Below, piece by piece: positions 42,006 through 48,980 of a DNA stretch of 53,435 bases. The notes below the pieces were generated by a model. It saw only the letters and a list, made by a program, of their open reading frames with translations. It made no database searches and was not told the DNA's origin. Source of the stretch: Coriobacteriia bacterium (GTDB lineage Bacteria; Actinomycetota; Coriobacteriia; Coriobacteriales; UBA8131); contig WRBR01000004.1 of assembly GCA_009784425.1 (NCBI GenBank), forward strand, positions 1 through 53,435, given 5' to 3'. The position numbers and the translations under genes were made by a program. Numbering within the stretch: position 1 is the first letter of the stretch; each line of letters opens with the position of its first letter.

Positions 42006-44543
42006 ATGAAGAAACAAGAAAATATCACCAGGGAGCCAGTCGTCGATGGGGTCGCAGCCAGCGGTACCAGTAATGCCAGCACTGCCAGCACTGCCAGCAA
42101 TGCCAGCAGTGCCAGCAGTGGCAGCAGTGGCAGCGACGCCAGCAATCCGGAGAGCGGGCTCTCAAGGCGCACCTTTGTCAAAGGCGCCTCCGTACTGGGA
42201 GCGCTTGCCGCGCTGGGCGGCGGAGTAGGACTCTTCACCAGGGCAGCCACTACACAAGAGGCACTCGCTGCAGAGGATGACTTTGAAGTGCGCCACGCAT
42301 TCTGCCAGATGTGCGGGCCGGCGCGGGTTCACTGCTCAACGCACTGCTATCTCAAAGAAGGCAGATGGTTACACGTTGAAGGCAATCCCTTGGCAGGAAA
42401 CAACGCAAGCCCCGGCTCAAAGACGCTTTGCGGCAAGGGTCAGTCCGCCATGCAGGTGCTGTATTCACCCAGCAGAATCCTCTACCCCTCAAAGCGCGTG
42501 GGCAATAAAGGCGAAGGCAAATTTGAAAGAATCACCTGGGACGAGGCAATGGACATCATCGTCACCACCCTCAAGGAGCAAAAAGAAAAGTACGGCGCCC
42601 ACTCATACGGCGTTTTATCGCCTCAGTTCTATAGCGTTCTTGGAACCTTGGGGCGTCGCTTTCTCAATGTGCACGGAAGTCCCAATTACCTGCACAGCGG
42701 AATCTGCAATTCACAGCGCTTCTTCTCGCGGCAGGTGACCATTGGAGGCAGCACCCACGATAAGGCAAACGGTACCGACTCAACGCAGCTTGATAAAACA
42801 AAGCTGCTCGTGCTGTGGGGATACAACACAGAGAATTCGGCAATAAACCAGGGCAACCCAAAAACCCGGCTCGACGCTATGGAAAAAGGCCTCAAGGTCA
42901 TAGACGTGCGCCCCATGATGGACGCTATGGCAAGCAAGGCTGATGTCTGGGTTCCCGTGCGCCCCGGCACCGACACCGCCTTGGTCATGTCCATCTTGCA
43001 GGTTATCATCAACGAAGAGCTCTATGACAAAGACTTTGTAGAAAACTGGTGCCTGGGATTTGACAAGCTTGCCGAGCACATGAGGGACTTTACGCCCGAG
43101 TGGGCCTCTCCCATCACCGGGATTCCCGAGGAGCAGATCTACGAGGTGGCTCGCATGATGGGCACCGTTAAGCCTATGGGCATCAACATAGGCAATGGCG
43201 TGGGAGACCAGCATAACGACAGTCACTGGGGAGTGGCCTGCATGTGCCTGATTTCGGCAATAACCGGAAACCTCGGCATTGCCGGCGGAGGCTCTGCCAA
43301 CATGATTATGCCGCCCTCCCTTATTAAAACTAAGCCCATAGACCTGCTCCCTGAGCGTCTGCCCCAAAGTCAGGAAGACGTTGAAAACGGCTGGATGGCC
43401 GGCGTGGGCAACCTGGTTGCGCCGGAAACCCCTCGTTGGTTCCAGCGTGCCGAGACCCAGGAATCCGGGCCCACCTCCGCTTACTTCAAGGGCCTCATGA
43501 GCGTGCTCACCGGGGAACCCTACCCCTTGCGCTTTGTATTTGGGCAATCCTCAAATCCGCTGTCTGCCACTCGGCAGCCCAAGAAGGTTGCAAAGGCCTT
43601 GCAGGGGCTTGACTTCTATCTGGTGATGGACACGCAATGGAATTCGTCGTGCATCTACGCCGATGTCATCCTTCCGGCCTGCACCAACTACGAAACCAGC
43701 CAGCAGTTTGCCGTGAGAAACAAGGCCAATGGCACCTGGATTGGCATGAACCAACAGATTGCCGAGCCCCTGGGTGAGTCACGGTCCGACTGGGATTTCT
43801 ACGTTGACCTCGCCAACCGCATGGGCTACGGCGCCGATTTTTGGCACGGCGATATGGAAGAGTGCCTGCGTGAACAGCTTGAGCCCTCGGGCATCAGCTT
43901 AGAGGAACTCAGGGCTTCAAACGAAGGCATCTTCATCGAGCGCACCGACGGCTCCAAGCCCCAGGAACCGGAGTATCAAAACTATGCCGAGCTATTCAAA
44001 GACCTGCCGGAAGGCAAGGTGCAATGCTTCAACGAATGGATAGGCGGTCAGCTGAACAATCTCGGAACGGGCACTCTGGCGTATCTGCCGGAGTATAAAG
44101 GGCCGGCAGAAAACTTGAGCACAACGCCCGACATAGCCAAGGAATACCCCCTGGTCATTACTGACGTGCATGCCTATCGCCTCTGCAATCACGGCTACTA
44201 CGTGGGCGTTCCCTATCTGCGTGAGTATCAGCCTTATCCCTGGGTAAAAATCAACCCGGCCACTGCCAAGTCCTACGGCATTGGCGATGGCGACTGGATG
44301 AGGATAGTCTCGCCTCACGGGCAGATTCAAATGACCGCCAAGTATTTTGAAGGCATTGCGCCTAATGTCTTGATGACCAGGAGAGGCTGGTGGGAAAGCT
44401 GCGAAGAGCTTGGCCTGCCCGGTTACACCGGCTTTGACGACGGCTCAGAAGTCAACGTGCTCTACGACTCCAATCCCGAGAACTTTGACTTATTCAATTC
44501 TGCCATGTCCAAGCAAACACTCGTCAAGATTTCAAAGCTGTAA
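42006..44543 (+). CDS. Molybdopterin (bis-MGD) oxidoreductase catalytic subunit, Tat-exported
   Basis: An 845-aa member of the DMSO reductase superfamily. After an unusual Ser/Ala/Asn-rich extension (residues 20-50) comes a Tat signal (SRRTFVKGASVLGALAALG). The Fe4S4-type region (CQMCGPARVHCSTHC, then TLCGKG) is followed by the molybdopterin domains (NIGNGVGDQHNDSHWG, the FGQSSNPLSATRQP region) and a C-terminal dinucleotide-binding domain. The Mo-ligand region near HSGICNSQRFFSR offers a Ser or Cys; I cannot decide which. ATG 42006 follows GGAAAGGAG; the frame open from 41982 lacks a site. With the next genes it forms a DmsABC/TorD-like set. The substrate is unknown; catechol dehydroxylases, polysulfide/thiosulfate and DMSO/TMAO reductases are all in this family. 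Confidence 0.9.
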   Translation: MKKQENITREPVVDGVAASGTSNASTASTASNASSASSGSSGSDASNPESGLSRRTFVKGASVLGALAALGGGVGLFTRAATTQEALAAEDDFEVRHAFCQMCGPARVHCSTHCYLKEGRWLHVEGNPLAGNNASPGSKTLCGKGQSAMQVLYSPSRILYPSKRVGNKGEGKFERITWDEAMDIIVTTLKEQKEKYGAHSYGVLSPQFYSVLGTLGRRFLNVHGSPNYLHSGICNSQRFFSRQVTIGGSTHDKANGTDSTQLDKTKLLVLWGYNTENSAINQGNPKTRLDAMEKGLKVIDVRPMMDAMASKADVWVPVRPGTDTALVMSILQVIINEELYDKDFVENWCLGFDKLAEHMRDFTPEWASPITGIPEEQIYEVARMMGTVKPMGINIGNGVGDQHNDSHWGVACMCLISAITGNLGIAGGGSANMIMPPSLIKTKPIDLLPERLPQSQEDVENGWMAGVGNLVAPETPRWFQRAETQESGPTSAYFKGLMSVLTGEPYPLRFVFGQSSNPLSATRQPKKVAKALQGLDFYLVMDTQWNSSCIYADVILPACTNYETSQQFAVRNKANGTWIGMNQQIAEPLGESRSDWDFYVDLANRMGYGADFWHGDMEECLREQLEPSGISLEELRASNEGIFIERTDGSKPQEPEYQNYAELFKDLPEGKVQCFNEWIGGQLNNLGTGTLAYLPEYKGPAENLSTTPDIAKEYPLVITDVHAYRLCNHGYYVGVPYLREYQPYPWVKINPATAKSYGIGDGDWMRIVSPHGQIQMTAKYFEGIAPNVLMTRRGWWESCEELGLPGYTGFDDGSEVNVLYDSNPENFDLFNSAMSKQTLVKISKL
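42072..42143 (+). repeat. Eight 9-nt tandem repeats in the molybdoenzyme N-terminus
   Basis: Eight 9-nt units (AATGCCAGC and variants) encode Asn/Thr/Ser/Asp-Ala/Gly-Ser triplets at residues 23-46, upstream of the Tat twin arginines. In frame and likely length-variable. Confidence 0.85.
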
Positions 44544-44555
44544 GGGATGATGAAA

Positions 44556-45083
44556 ATGAGCAACCAACAATACGGTTTTTACACAGACACCAGCAGATGC
44601 ATCACCTGCATGGCCTGCGCCATTGCCTGCAAGCAATGGAATGGAATCAAGGCGGGCACCGTTGCGCGCCGAAAGGTGCATACCATTGACACCGGCACGT
44701 TCCCCAATGTAACGCGAACCTTCATCTCAATGAACTGCATGCACTGTAGCCAACCAGCCTGCGCACTTGTCTGCCCGGCAGGAGCCATCAGTAAGCGCGA
44801 AGAAGACGGCATTGTGGTGGTAGACAAGGACAGGTGCATCGGCTGCAAGTATTGCTTTTTTGCCTGCCCCTTTGGAATTCCACAGTACAACGAAGACGGC
44901 ATGGACAAATGCGACTGCTGCCTAGGCAACGGCGTGCCGTCGGGCGGCACTCCTCATTGCATTACCGCGTGTCCCACCGGCGCGCTCAAATACGGAACCA
45001 CCAGCGAGCTGTCAGAGTTGGTGGCAGAGAAGACCGTGCGCTTCATTGGCGTAGAGTCACTGCCATCATCGGTTGTTACCTGA
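44556..45083 (+). CDS. DmsB-like 4Fe-4S ferredoxin subunit
   Basis: A 175-aa electron-transfer subunit with cysteine motifs for four [4Fe-4S] clusters: CITCMACAIAC, CMHCSQPACALVCP, CIGCKYCFFACP, and a set around CDCC and CITACP. It shuttles electrons between the NrfD-type membrane subunit and the molybdoenzyme. ATG 44556 is preferred, 9 nt after AAGGG; ATGs at 44547 and 44550 are too close to it. It has no signal peptide and is exported with the Tat-bearing catalytic subunit if assembled as in DmsAB. Confidence 0.92.
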   Translation: MSNQQYGFYTDTSRCITCMACAIACKQWNGIKAGTVARRKVHTIDTGTFPNVTRTFISMNCMHCSQPACALVCPAGAISKREEDGIVVVDKDRCIGCKYCFFACPFGIPQYNEDGMDKCDCCLGNGVPSGGTPHCITACPTGALKYGTTSELSELVAEKTVRFIGVESLPSSVVT

Positions 45084-45095
45084 GACAGCCCTGTG

Positions 45096-45152
45096 CCGAC
45101 AGCTCTCTCTGCCCTTCTTCCTAACTTTTCCATAGCCAGAGAGAGCTGTCGG
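45096..45152. terminator. Perfect 16-bp hairpin between the ferredoxin and membrane subunit genes
   Basis: CCGACAGCTCTCTCTG and its exact complement are separated by 25 nt. No T-tract follows. Lying inside an operon, it is more likely an mRNA stability or partial termination element. Confidence 0.5.
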
Positions 45153-45163
45153 GGTGAGATGTA

Positions 45164-45299
45164 AAAGGGGTAGCCCCTTGATTGAATGTATGAAAAAGGC
45201 AAACCCATAATCGTAGATTTACTAAGGGAAATCCTTAATCGTAGATTTGAAAGGGGCAAACCCGTGATTGCAGATTTGAAAGGGGCAATCCCATGATCG
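45164..45299 (+). repeat. Degenerate 29-nt tandem repeat that duplicates a ribosome binding site and start codon
   Basis: About 4.5 units of consensus AAAGGGGCAAACCCxTGAT followed by CGTAGATTTGA. The start-like codons fall at 45178 (TTG), 45207 (ATA), 45235 (TTA), 45264 (GTG) and 45293 (ATG), spaced 29, 28, 29 and 29 nt. Only the last, ATG 45293, opens the membrane subunit gene. Confidence 0.75.
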
Positions 45300-46258
45300 T
45301 ATTACAGACTACGTGGAACTGGCTTATCGTCGTCTATCTTTTTCTCGGCGGCTTATCCGCTGGAGCCTACTGTACCGCCGCCATCCTTCACCTGTTTGCA
45401 AAAGGGCGCTTTGCTGCCACCATCAAGATTGGTGCCTGGGCTGCAACCATCACGCTGGCGGTAGGCTTGCTGGCGCTTATCGCAGACCTGGAAAACCCCT
45501 TGCGCGCCTTTCTCCTGTGGCAAAGCTTTTCTAACCTCTCTTCGTGGATGGCAATTGGCGCGTGGCTGATCTGCGTGGCCTTTATCGTCTTTTTGCTCAC
45601 CTCGCTTCTTTTGACAGAGTGGAGCGCAAGGCTCCTTGGCAGCGTGCGCTTTTTGGAGCGCAGCCGCGCTGCGGCACTCAAGGTGCTCTCGGTGTTAGGG
45701 ATAGCGCTCGCCCTGGGAGTGGCTCTCTATACCGGCATCCTCCTGCAAGCCGCACCCGGCATTCCGCTTTGGGGCAGCTGGCTTTTGCCGGTGCTGTTCA
45801 CCTTCTCGGCGCTGGATACCGGCGTTGCCGCCGTGCTGATAATCCTGCTCCTCTTTGACAAGGACAGCAGAAGAGGGCAGCTGGGCGTGTCACTTGAACG
45901 GGTCACCATCGTGCTTATCCTGCTGGAAGGCGCTGCCCTGGCTGCTTTTTTCCTTACCCTGCTGCAGGGCGGGCGGAGCGAGGTGCTCGCCGCCTCGATA
46001 ATCCTGGAAGGACAGCTCTCTTGGGCATTTTGGCTGCTGCTTGTGTGCGTGGGGCTTGCAATCCCCCTGCTTATTGCCGTTATCCAACAGTTCATGAAGG
46101 GAAGGCACAACCGGGTGCTGCCACTCTCCGGCGCCTTTGCCCTCCTGATAGGCGGATTTACACTACGGTACGTCATCGTAGCTGCCGGCATCCACGCAGC
46201 GCTGACCCACCCGGTAGCAGAGCAAGCCATGCACGGTTTCTACTTCTTTGTGACTTAG
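45293..46258 (+). CDS. NrfD/DmsC-like membrane anchor subunit
   Basis: A 321-aa integral membrane protein with eight to nine helices, of the DmsC/NrfD type (early GGLSAGAYCTAAILHLF; late LRYVIVAAGIHAAL). It would oxidise menaquinol and pass electrons to the ferredoxin subunit. ATG 45293 has AAAGGGG 7 nt upstream, supplied by the last unit of the tandem repeat. It follows the molybdoenzyme and ferredoxin genes in the usual A-B-C order. Confidence 0.87.
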   Translation: MIVLQTTWNWLIVVYLFLGGLSAGAYCTAAILHLFAKGRFAATIKIGAWAATITLAVGLLALIADLENPLRAFLLWQSFSNLSSWMAIGAWLICVAFIVFLLTSLLLTEWSARLLGSVRFLERSRAAALKVLSVLGIALALGVALYTGILLQAAPGIPLWGSWLLPVLFTFSALDTGVAAVLIILLLFDKDSRRGQLGVSLERVTIVLILLEGAALAAFFLTLLQGGRSEVLAASIILEGQLSWAFWLLLVCVGLAIPLLIAVIQQFMKGRHNRVLPLSGAFALLIGGFTLRYVIVAAGIHAALTHPVAEQAMHGFYFFVT

Positions 46259-46316
46259 GATGGATGAACTTCGGTGATAAGCGGTGTTATTCTGCCCCAG
46301 AAATATGGAGGACAAG

Positions 46317-46988
46317 ATGGATGTCATCAATAAAATCGTTGACTTTGAACTGGCAAGCAGGCATGCCACCAAAGCCGAACACCGAAGGCTCATGTACGGA
46401 GTACTCTCCCGTCTCTACTATTATGAGATGACCGCTGAGCTGCTCGACGAGATGCGTCTGGACTCCTGTTCTCTCGAACAGCACTTTGAGGATTTTCAGC
46501 AGGAATTGCTTGCAGCAAACACTGAGACCCTGCGCCGCGAGCTGGCAGCCGACTTTGCCGCGCTGTTCTTAGGCTTGAGCGCTCACCCGGTTTCTCCGTA
46601 TGAATCCGTATACACCAGCGACGAAAAGCTCCTCATGCAAAAAGCCTATAGCAGAGTGCTGGCCGTTTACCGCGCAGAAGGCCTCCAACCCTCAGAGCTC
46701 AACAAAGTGGGCATCTTGCCCAGTGATCATATTTCATACGAGTGCGAATTCATGGCAGCCCTTTGCCAGGACTGCGCTACTTTCTTTGAGAAGGGCAACG
46801 TCTCGCAGGGAATGCAAAGCCTGAAAAAGCAGAGCAGCTTTCTTGAAGAGCATATCCTCCAATGGGTCCCACAAATGTGCGACGACGTGTCCAATCGAGC
46901 AAGAACCAGCTTCTACCGCGGAGCTTCCTCCCTCACCAAAGCCTTCCTCAAAGAAGAAGAGAAATACCTCAGAGCAGCACTGATGTAA
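46317..46988 (+). CDS. TorD/DmsD-family molybdoenzyme chaperone
   Basis: A 223-aa cytoplasmic helical protein of the TorD superfamily, which binds the Tat signal of its molybdoenzyme until the cofactor is inserted. It contains RLMYGVLSRLYYYEMTAELLDE, FAALFLGLSAHPVSPYESVY and the family element PSDHISYECEFMAALC. GGAGG lies 5 nt before ATG 46317. It ends the molybdoenzyme gene set. Confidence 0.88.
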   Translation: MDVINKIVDFELASRHATKAEHRRLMYGVLSRLYYYEMTAELLDEMRLDSCSLEQHFEDFQQELLAANTETLRRELAADFAALFLGLSAHPVSPYESVYTSDEKLLMQKAYSRVLAVYRAEGLQPSELNKVGILPSDHISYECEFMAALCQDCATFFEKGNVSQGMQSLKKQSSFLEEHILQWVPQMCDDVSNRARTSFYRGASSLTKAFLKEEEKYLRAALM

Positions 46989-47022
46989 GAGAGCGTAGCG
47001 AATCGAAGCCGAAGGATCCAGT
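46989..47022. repeat. Dispersed repeat ending CGAAGGATCCAGT, copy 2
   Basis: A degenerate second copy of the repeat at 41421-41453, starting directly after the TorD stop. The final 13 nt (47010-47022) are identical to 41441-41453, same orientation. Confidence 0.6.
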
Positions 47023-47058
47023 CAAAGACTAAGGGCTCCAATCCGCTAAACTTATCCC

Positions 47059-47535
47059 ATGACAACCCAGATACTGATACTCTGCATCGGCAACATCCTC
47101 ATGCTGGACGAGGGGGTAGGACCGCGCATTGCCCAAGAGCTCAACGAGCATCATGAGTTCCCTCCCAATGTACAGGTCCTCGACCGCGGTTGCATGGGCA
47201 TGTCCCTCATCGCCGATTTCAAAAGCGCAGACAAAGTACTGGTAGTAGACGCGGTGGACAATACCGGCTACGAGCCGGGAACCATTGTGACCTTCAGGCC
47301 TGAAGACATTGCCCCCTACCAAGCCTTCCACGGCGCACACGACACAAAACTCATCGATGTGTTACAGGCACTTGCGCTTCTAGGATATGAACCGGAGGTA
47401 GACTGCCTGGGTGTTCAAGTTGAGAACATGCACCCGGAAAACCTCTGCATAGGACTAACACCCTCAGTAGAAGCCGCCGTGCCGACAATGGTGCAATCCT
47501 GCCTGGACTACATCAAAGTAATGGGAGCGCCATAA
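47059..47535 (+). CDS. hyaD: [NiFe] hydrogenase maturation protease
   Basis: A 158-aa endopeptidase of the HyaD/HybD/HycI type that trims the C-terminal peptide of the large subunit after nickel insertion. GNILMLDEGVG, DRGCMGMSL, VVDAVDN and HGAHDTKLID provide the Ni-sensing Glu, Asp and His. The target is presumably HyaB at 38.9 kb, whose predicted 20-residue tail needs removal. The molybdoenzyme genes separate it from hyaABC. The nth start overlaps its stop by one base. Confidence 0.92.
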   Translation: MTTQILILCIGNILMLDEGVGPRIAQELNEHHEFPPNVQVLDRGCMGMSLIADFKSADKVLVVDAVDNTGYEPGTIVTFRPEDIAPYQAFHGAHDTKLIDVLQALALLGYEPEVDCLGVQVENMHPENLCIGLTPSVEAAVPTMVQSCLDYIKVMGAP

Positions 47536-48194
47536 TGCCCCGAGAGTCGCTTGCATCCAAACGCAGCCGCGCCACTGAGCTACTCAATGGCCTAGCCTCG
47601 ATATATCCAGGTGAACAGAAGGGTCTGCTGCAACACAGCAACCCCTTCACGCTACTCATCGCCGTGATACTCAGCGCCCAAACCACAGATGCCGCCGTTG
47701 ACAAGGTAACCCCTGAGCTCTTCAAAAGATGGCCCAGCCCTGAGACCTATGCCTCAGCTGATCCCAGCGAGGTGGCCACGGTCATCCGCTCCATTGGATT
47801 CTATAACGCAAAGTCACGAAACACCGTACTCTGCGCCCAGAGGATCCTCACTGACTTTGGCGGCGAGGTGCCGAGCACGATGGAGGAGCTCACGAGCCTC
47901 CCCGGAGTAGGCCGCAAAACAGCCAACATAGTCTTGAACTGTGCATTCGGGAGAGCTGAAGGCATTGCCGTGGACACCCACGTTTTCCGGATTGTTCATC
48001 GTTGGAAGCTGTCTTCTGCAGACGAGCCGTCAAAGGTTGAGCAAGACCTACTCAAAGTGATTGCGCCTGAGCGCTGGAGCATGGTCAACCACAGCCTGGT
48101 GCTGTTTGGCCGAGAGTACTGCATGGCACGCCGACCGAGTTGTGCCACGTGCCCCCTCAACAACCTCTGCCCAAGTGCGATAATACAACCATGA
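47535..48194 (+). CDS. nth: Endonuclease III
   Basis: A 219-aa DNA glycosylase/AP lyase for oxidised pyrimidines. The helix-hairpin-helix LPGVGRKTANIVL is followed by the catalytic Asp in VDTHVFR; the lysine in the SAQTTDAAVDKVTP region precedes them. The C-terminal C-x6-C-x2-C-x5-C motif (CMARRPSCATCPLNNLC) binds a [4Fe-4S] cluster. The stop overlaps the next ATG (ATGA). Confidence 0.95.
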   Translation: MPRESLASKRSRATELLNGLASIYPGEQKGLLQHSNPFTLLIAVILSAQTTDAAVDKVTPELFKRWPSPETYASADPSEVATVIRSIGFYNAKSRNTVLCAQRILTDFGGEVPSTMEELTSLPGVGRKTANIVLNCAFGRAEGIAVDTHVFRIVHRWKLSSADEPSKVEQDLLKVIAPERWSMVNHSLVLFGREYCMARRPSCATCPLNNLCPSAIIQP

Positions 48195-48748
48195 ATGATG
48201 TGGAACAGAGGGACGGGGTTGGTGAGACAGAAGGGGACGGTTCATCTGTCTCGCGTACCCCAGCGAGACAGATGAACCGTCCCCTTCTGTCTCACCAACC
48301 CCGTCCCTCTGTTCCAGACCCGGAATCTTCTCCCCAGGCTTCTGCCCCAGAGCCAGAAGAAATCGACTTCAGCGGTCTACCCAAGTACAACCTCGGTGCC
48401 CTCTTCATGCCAGCAGTCTGGGGGCCGGCGCATGGGCAGTGGATCAGCATCCTCTTCTACCCCCTCTGGCTCTTTGCCGACACCAGCATCACCAACGCGG
48501 TGCTCTTCGGCGGCTTCACCTACATCCTGGCTGCCTCAGTAATCATAGGAACCGCCGCACTCACCATCTTCTACGCCCGCACCGTAGGCTACAAAGCATA
48601 CGCACGCGTTGCCCACAAAGTCACCAAGGAGCAGTACCTCAAAAGCCAACGCAAATGGACAGTGATAAGCATACTCATCGCCATCGTCTTCGCTGCGTTT
48701 GCCACTTGGTACAACCTCACCATCCGCCTCCCGCAAGGCCTGAGCTGA
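48191..48748 (+). CDS. Small membrane protein whose N-terminus is encoded by a palindromic element
   Basis: A 185-aa protein of unknown function. Residues 4-42 are encoded by the 54-bp inverted repeat at 48201-48316 and are hydrophilic. A Pro/Glu-rich spacer is followed by YNLGALFMPAVWGPAHGQWI and three hydrophobic segments (about residues 76-96, 98-122 and 155-175). The native N-terminus before the insertion may have been very short. Its start overlaps the nth stop by 4 nt, which would couple the two genes. I do not recognise the family, although the opening of the membrane region resembles other small inner-membrane proteins that start with a conserved N-x-G-A-x-x-x-P-x-x-W-G pattern. Confidence 0.7.
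   Translation: MNDVEQRDGVGETEGDGSSVSRTPARQMNRPLLSHQPRPSVPDPESSPQASAPEPEEIDFSGLPKYNLGALFMPAVWGPAHGQWISILFYPLWLFADTSITNAVLFGGFTYILAASVIIGTAALTIFYARTVGYKAYARVAHKVTKEQYLKSQRKWTVISILIAIVFAAFATWYNLTIRLPQGLS
48201..48316. mobile_element. Perfect 54-bp palindromic element (8-nt loop) in a coding sequence
   Basis: The arms 48201-48254 and 48263-48316 are exact reverse complements. They contain the same modules as the 5.7-kb copy (GGGACGGGGTTGGTG, then AGACAGAAGGGGACGGTTCA) and are read in the same frame (QRDGVGETEGDGSSVSR, then RQMNRPLLSHQPRPSVP). Confidence 0.9.
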
Positions 48749-48884
48749 GGGAGCGTGTTGCGACCCGCCAGAACCGCCCCCTCGGGTCTTGGTGCAGCTT
48801 GATCGCAAAGAACATCTTTACAAGCACCTAAAATATGGTATTGTTGCCATAGCAAATCAAAGAGCCTTTTACTTGCGTTTCATT

Positions 48885-48909
48885 CTGCCTTAAATTGGGC
48901 CAAAGGCAG
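48885..48909. terminator. Weak hairpin upstream of the surface protein gene
   Basis: CTGCCTT-N11-AAGGCAG lies in the 232-nt gap between the membrane protein and the surface protein. It is followed by GAAAAATGGGG, with no T-tract. No promoter was assigned with confidence. Confidence 0.3.
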
Positions 48910-48980
48910 GAAAAATGGGGGAGTCTGGCTCCAACAAAACGGGGGAACAAAAGTAAGAAGCACCAGGGGAAGGAAAGCGC

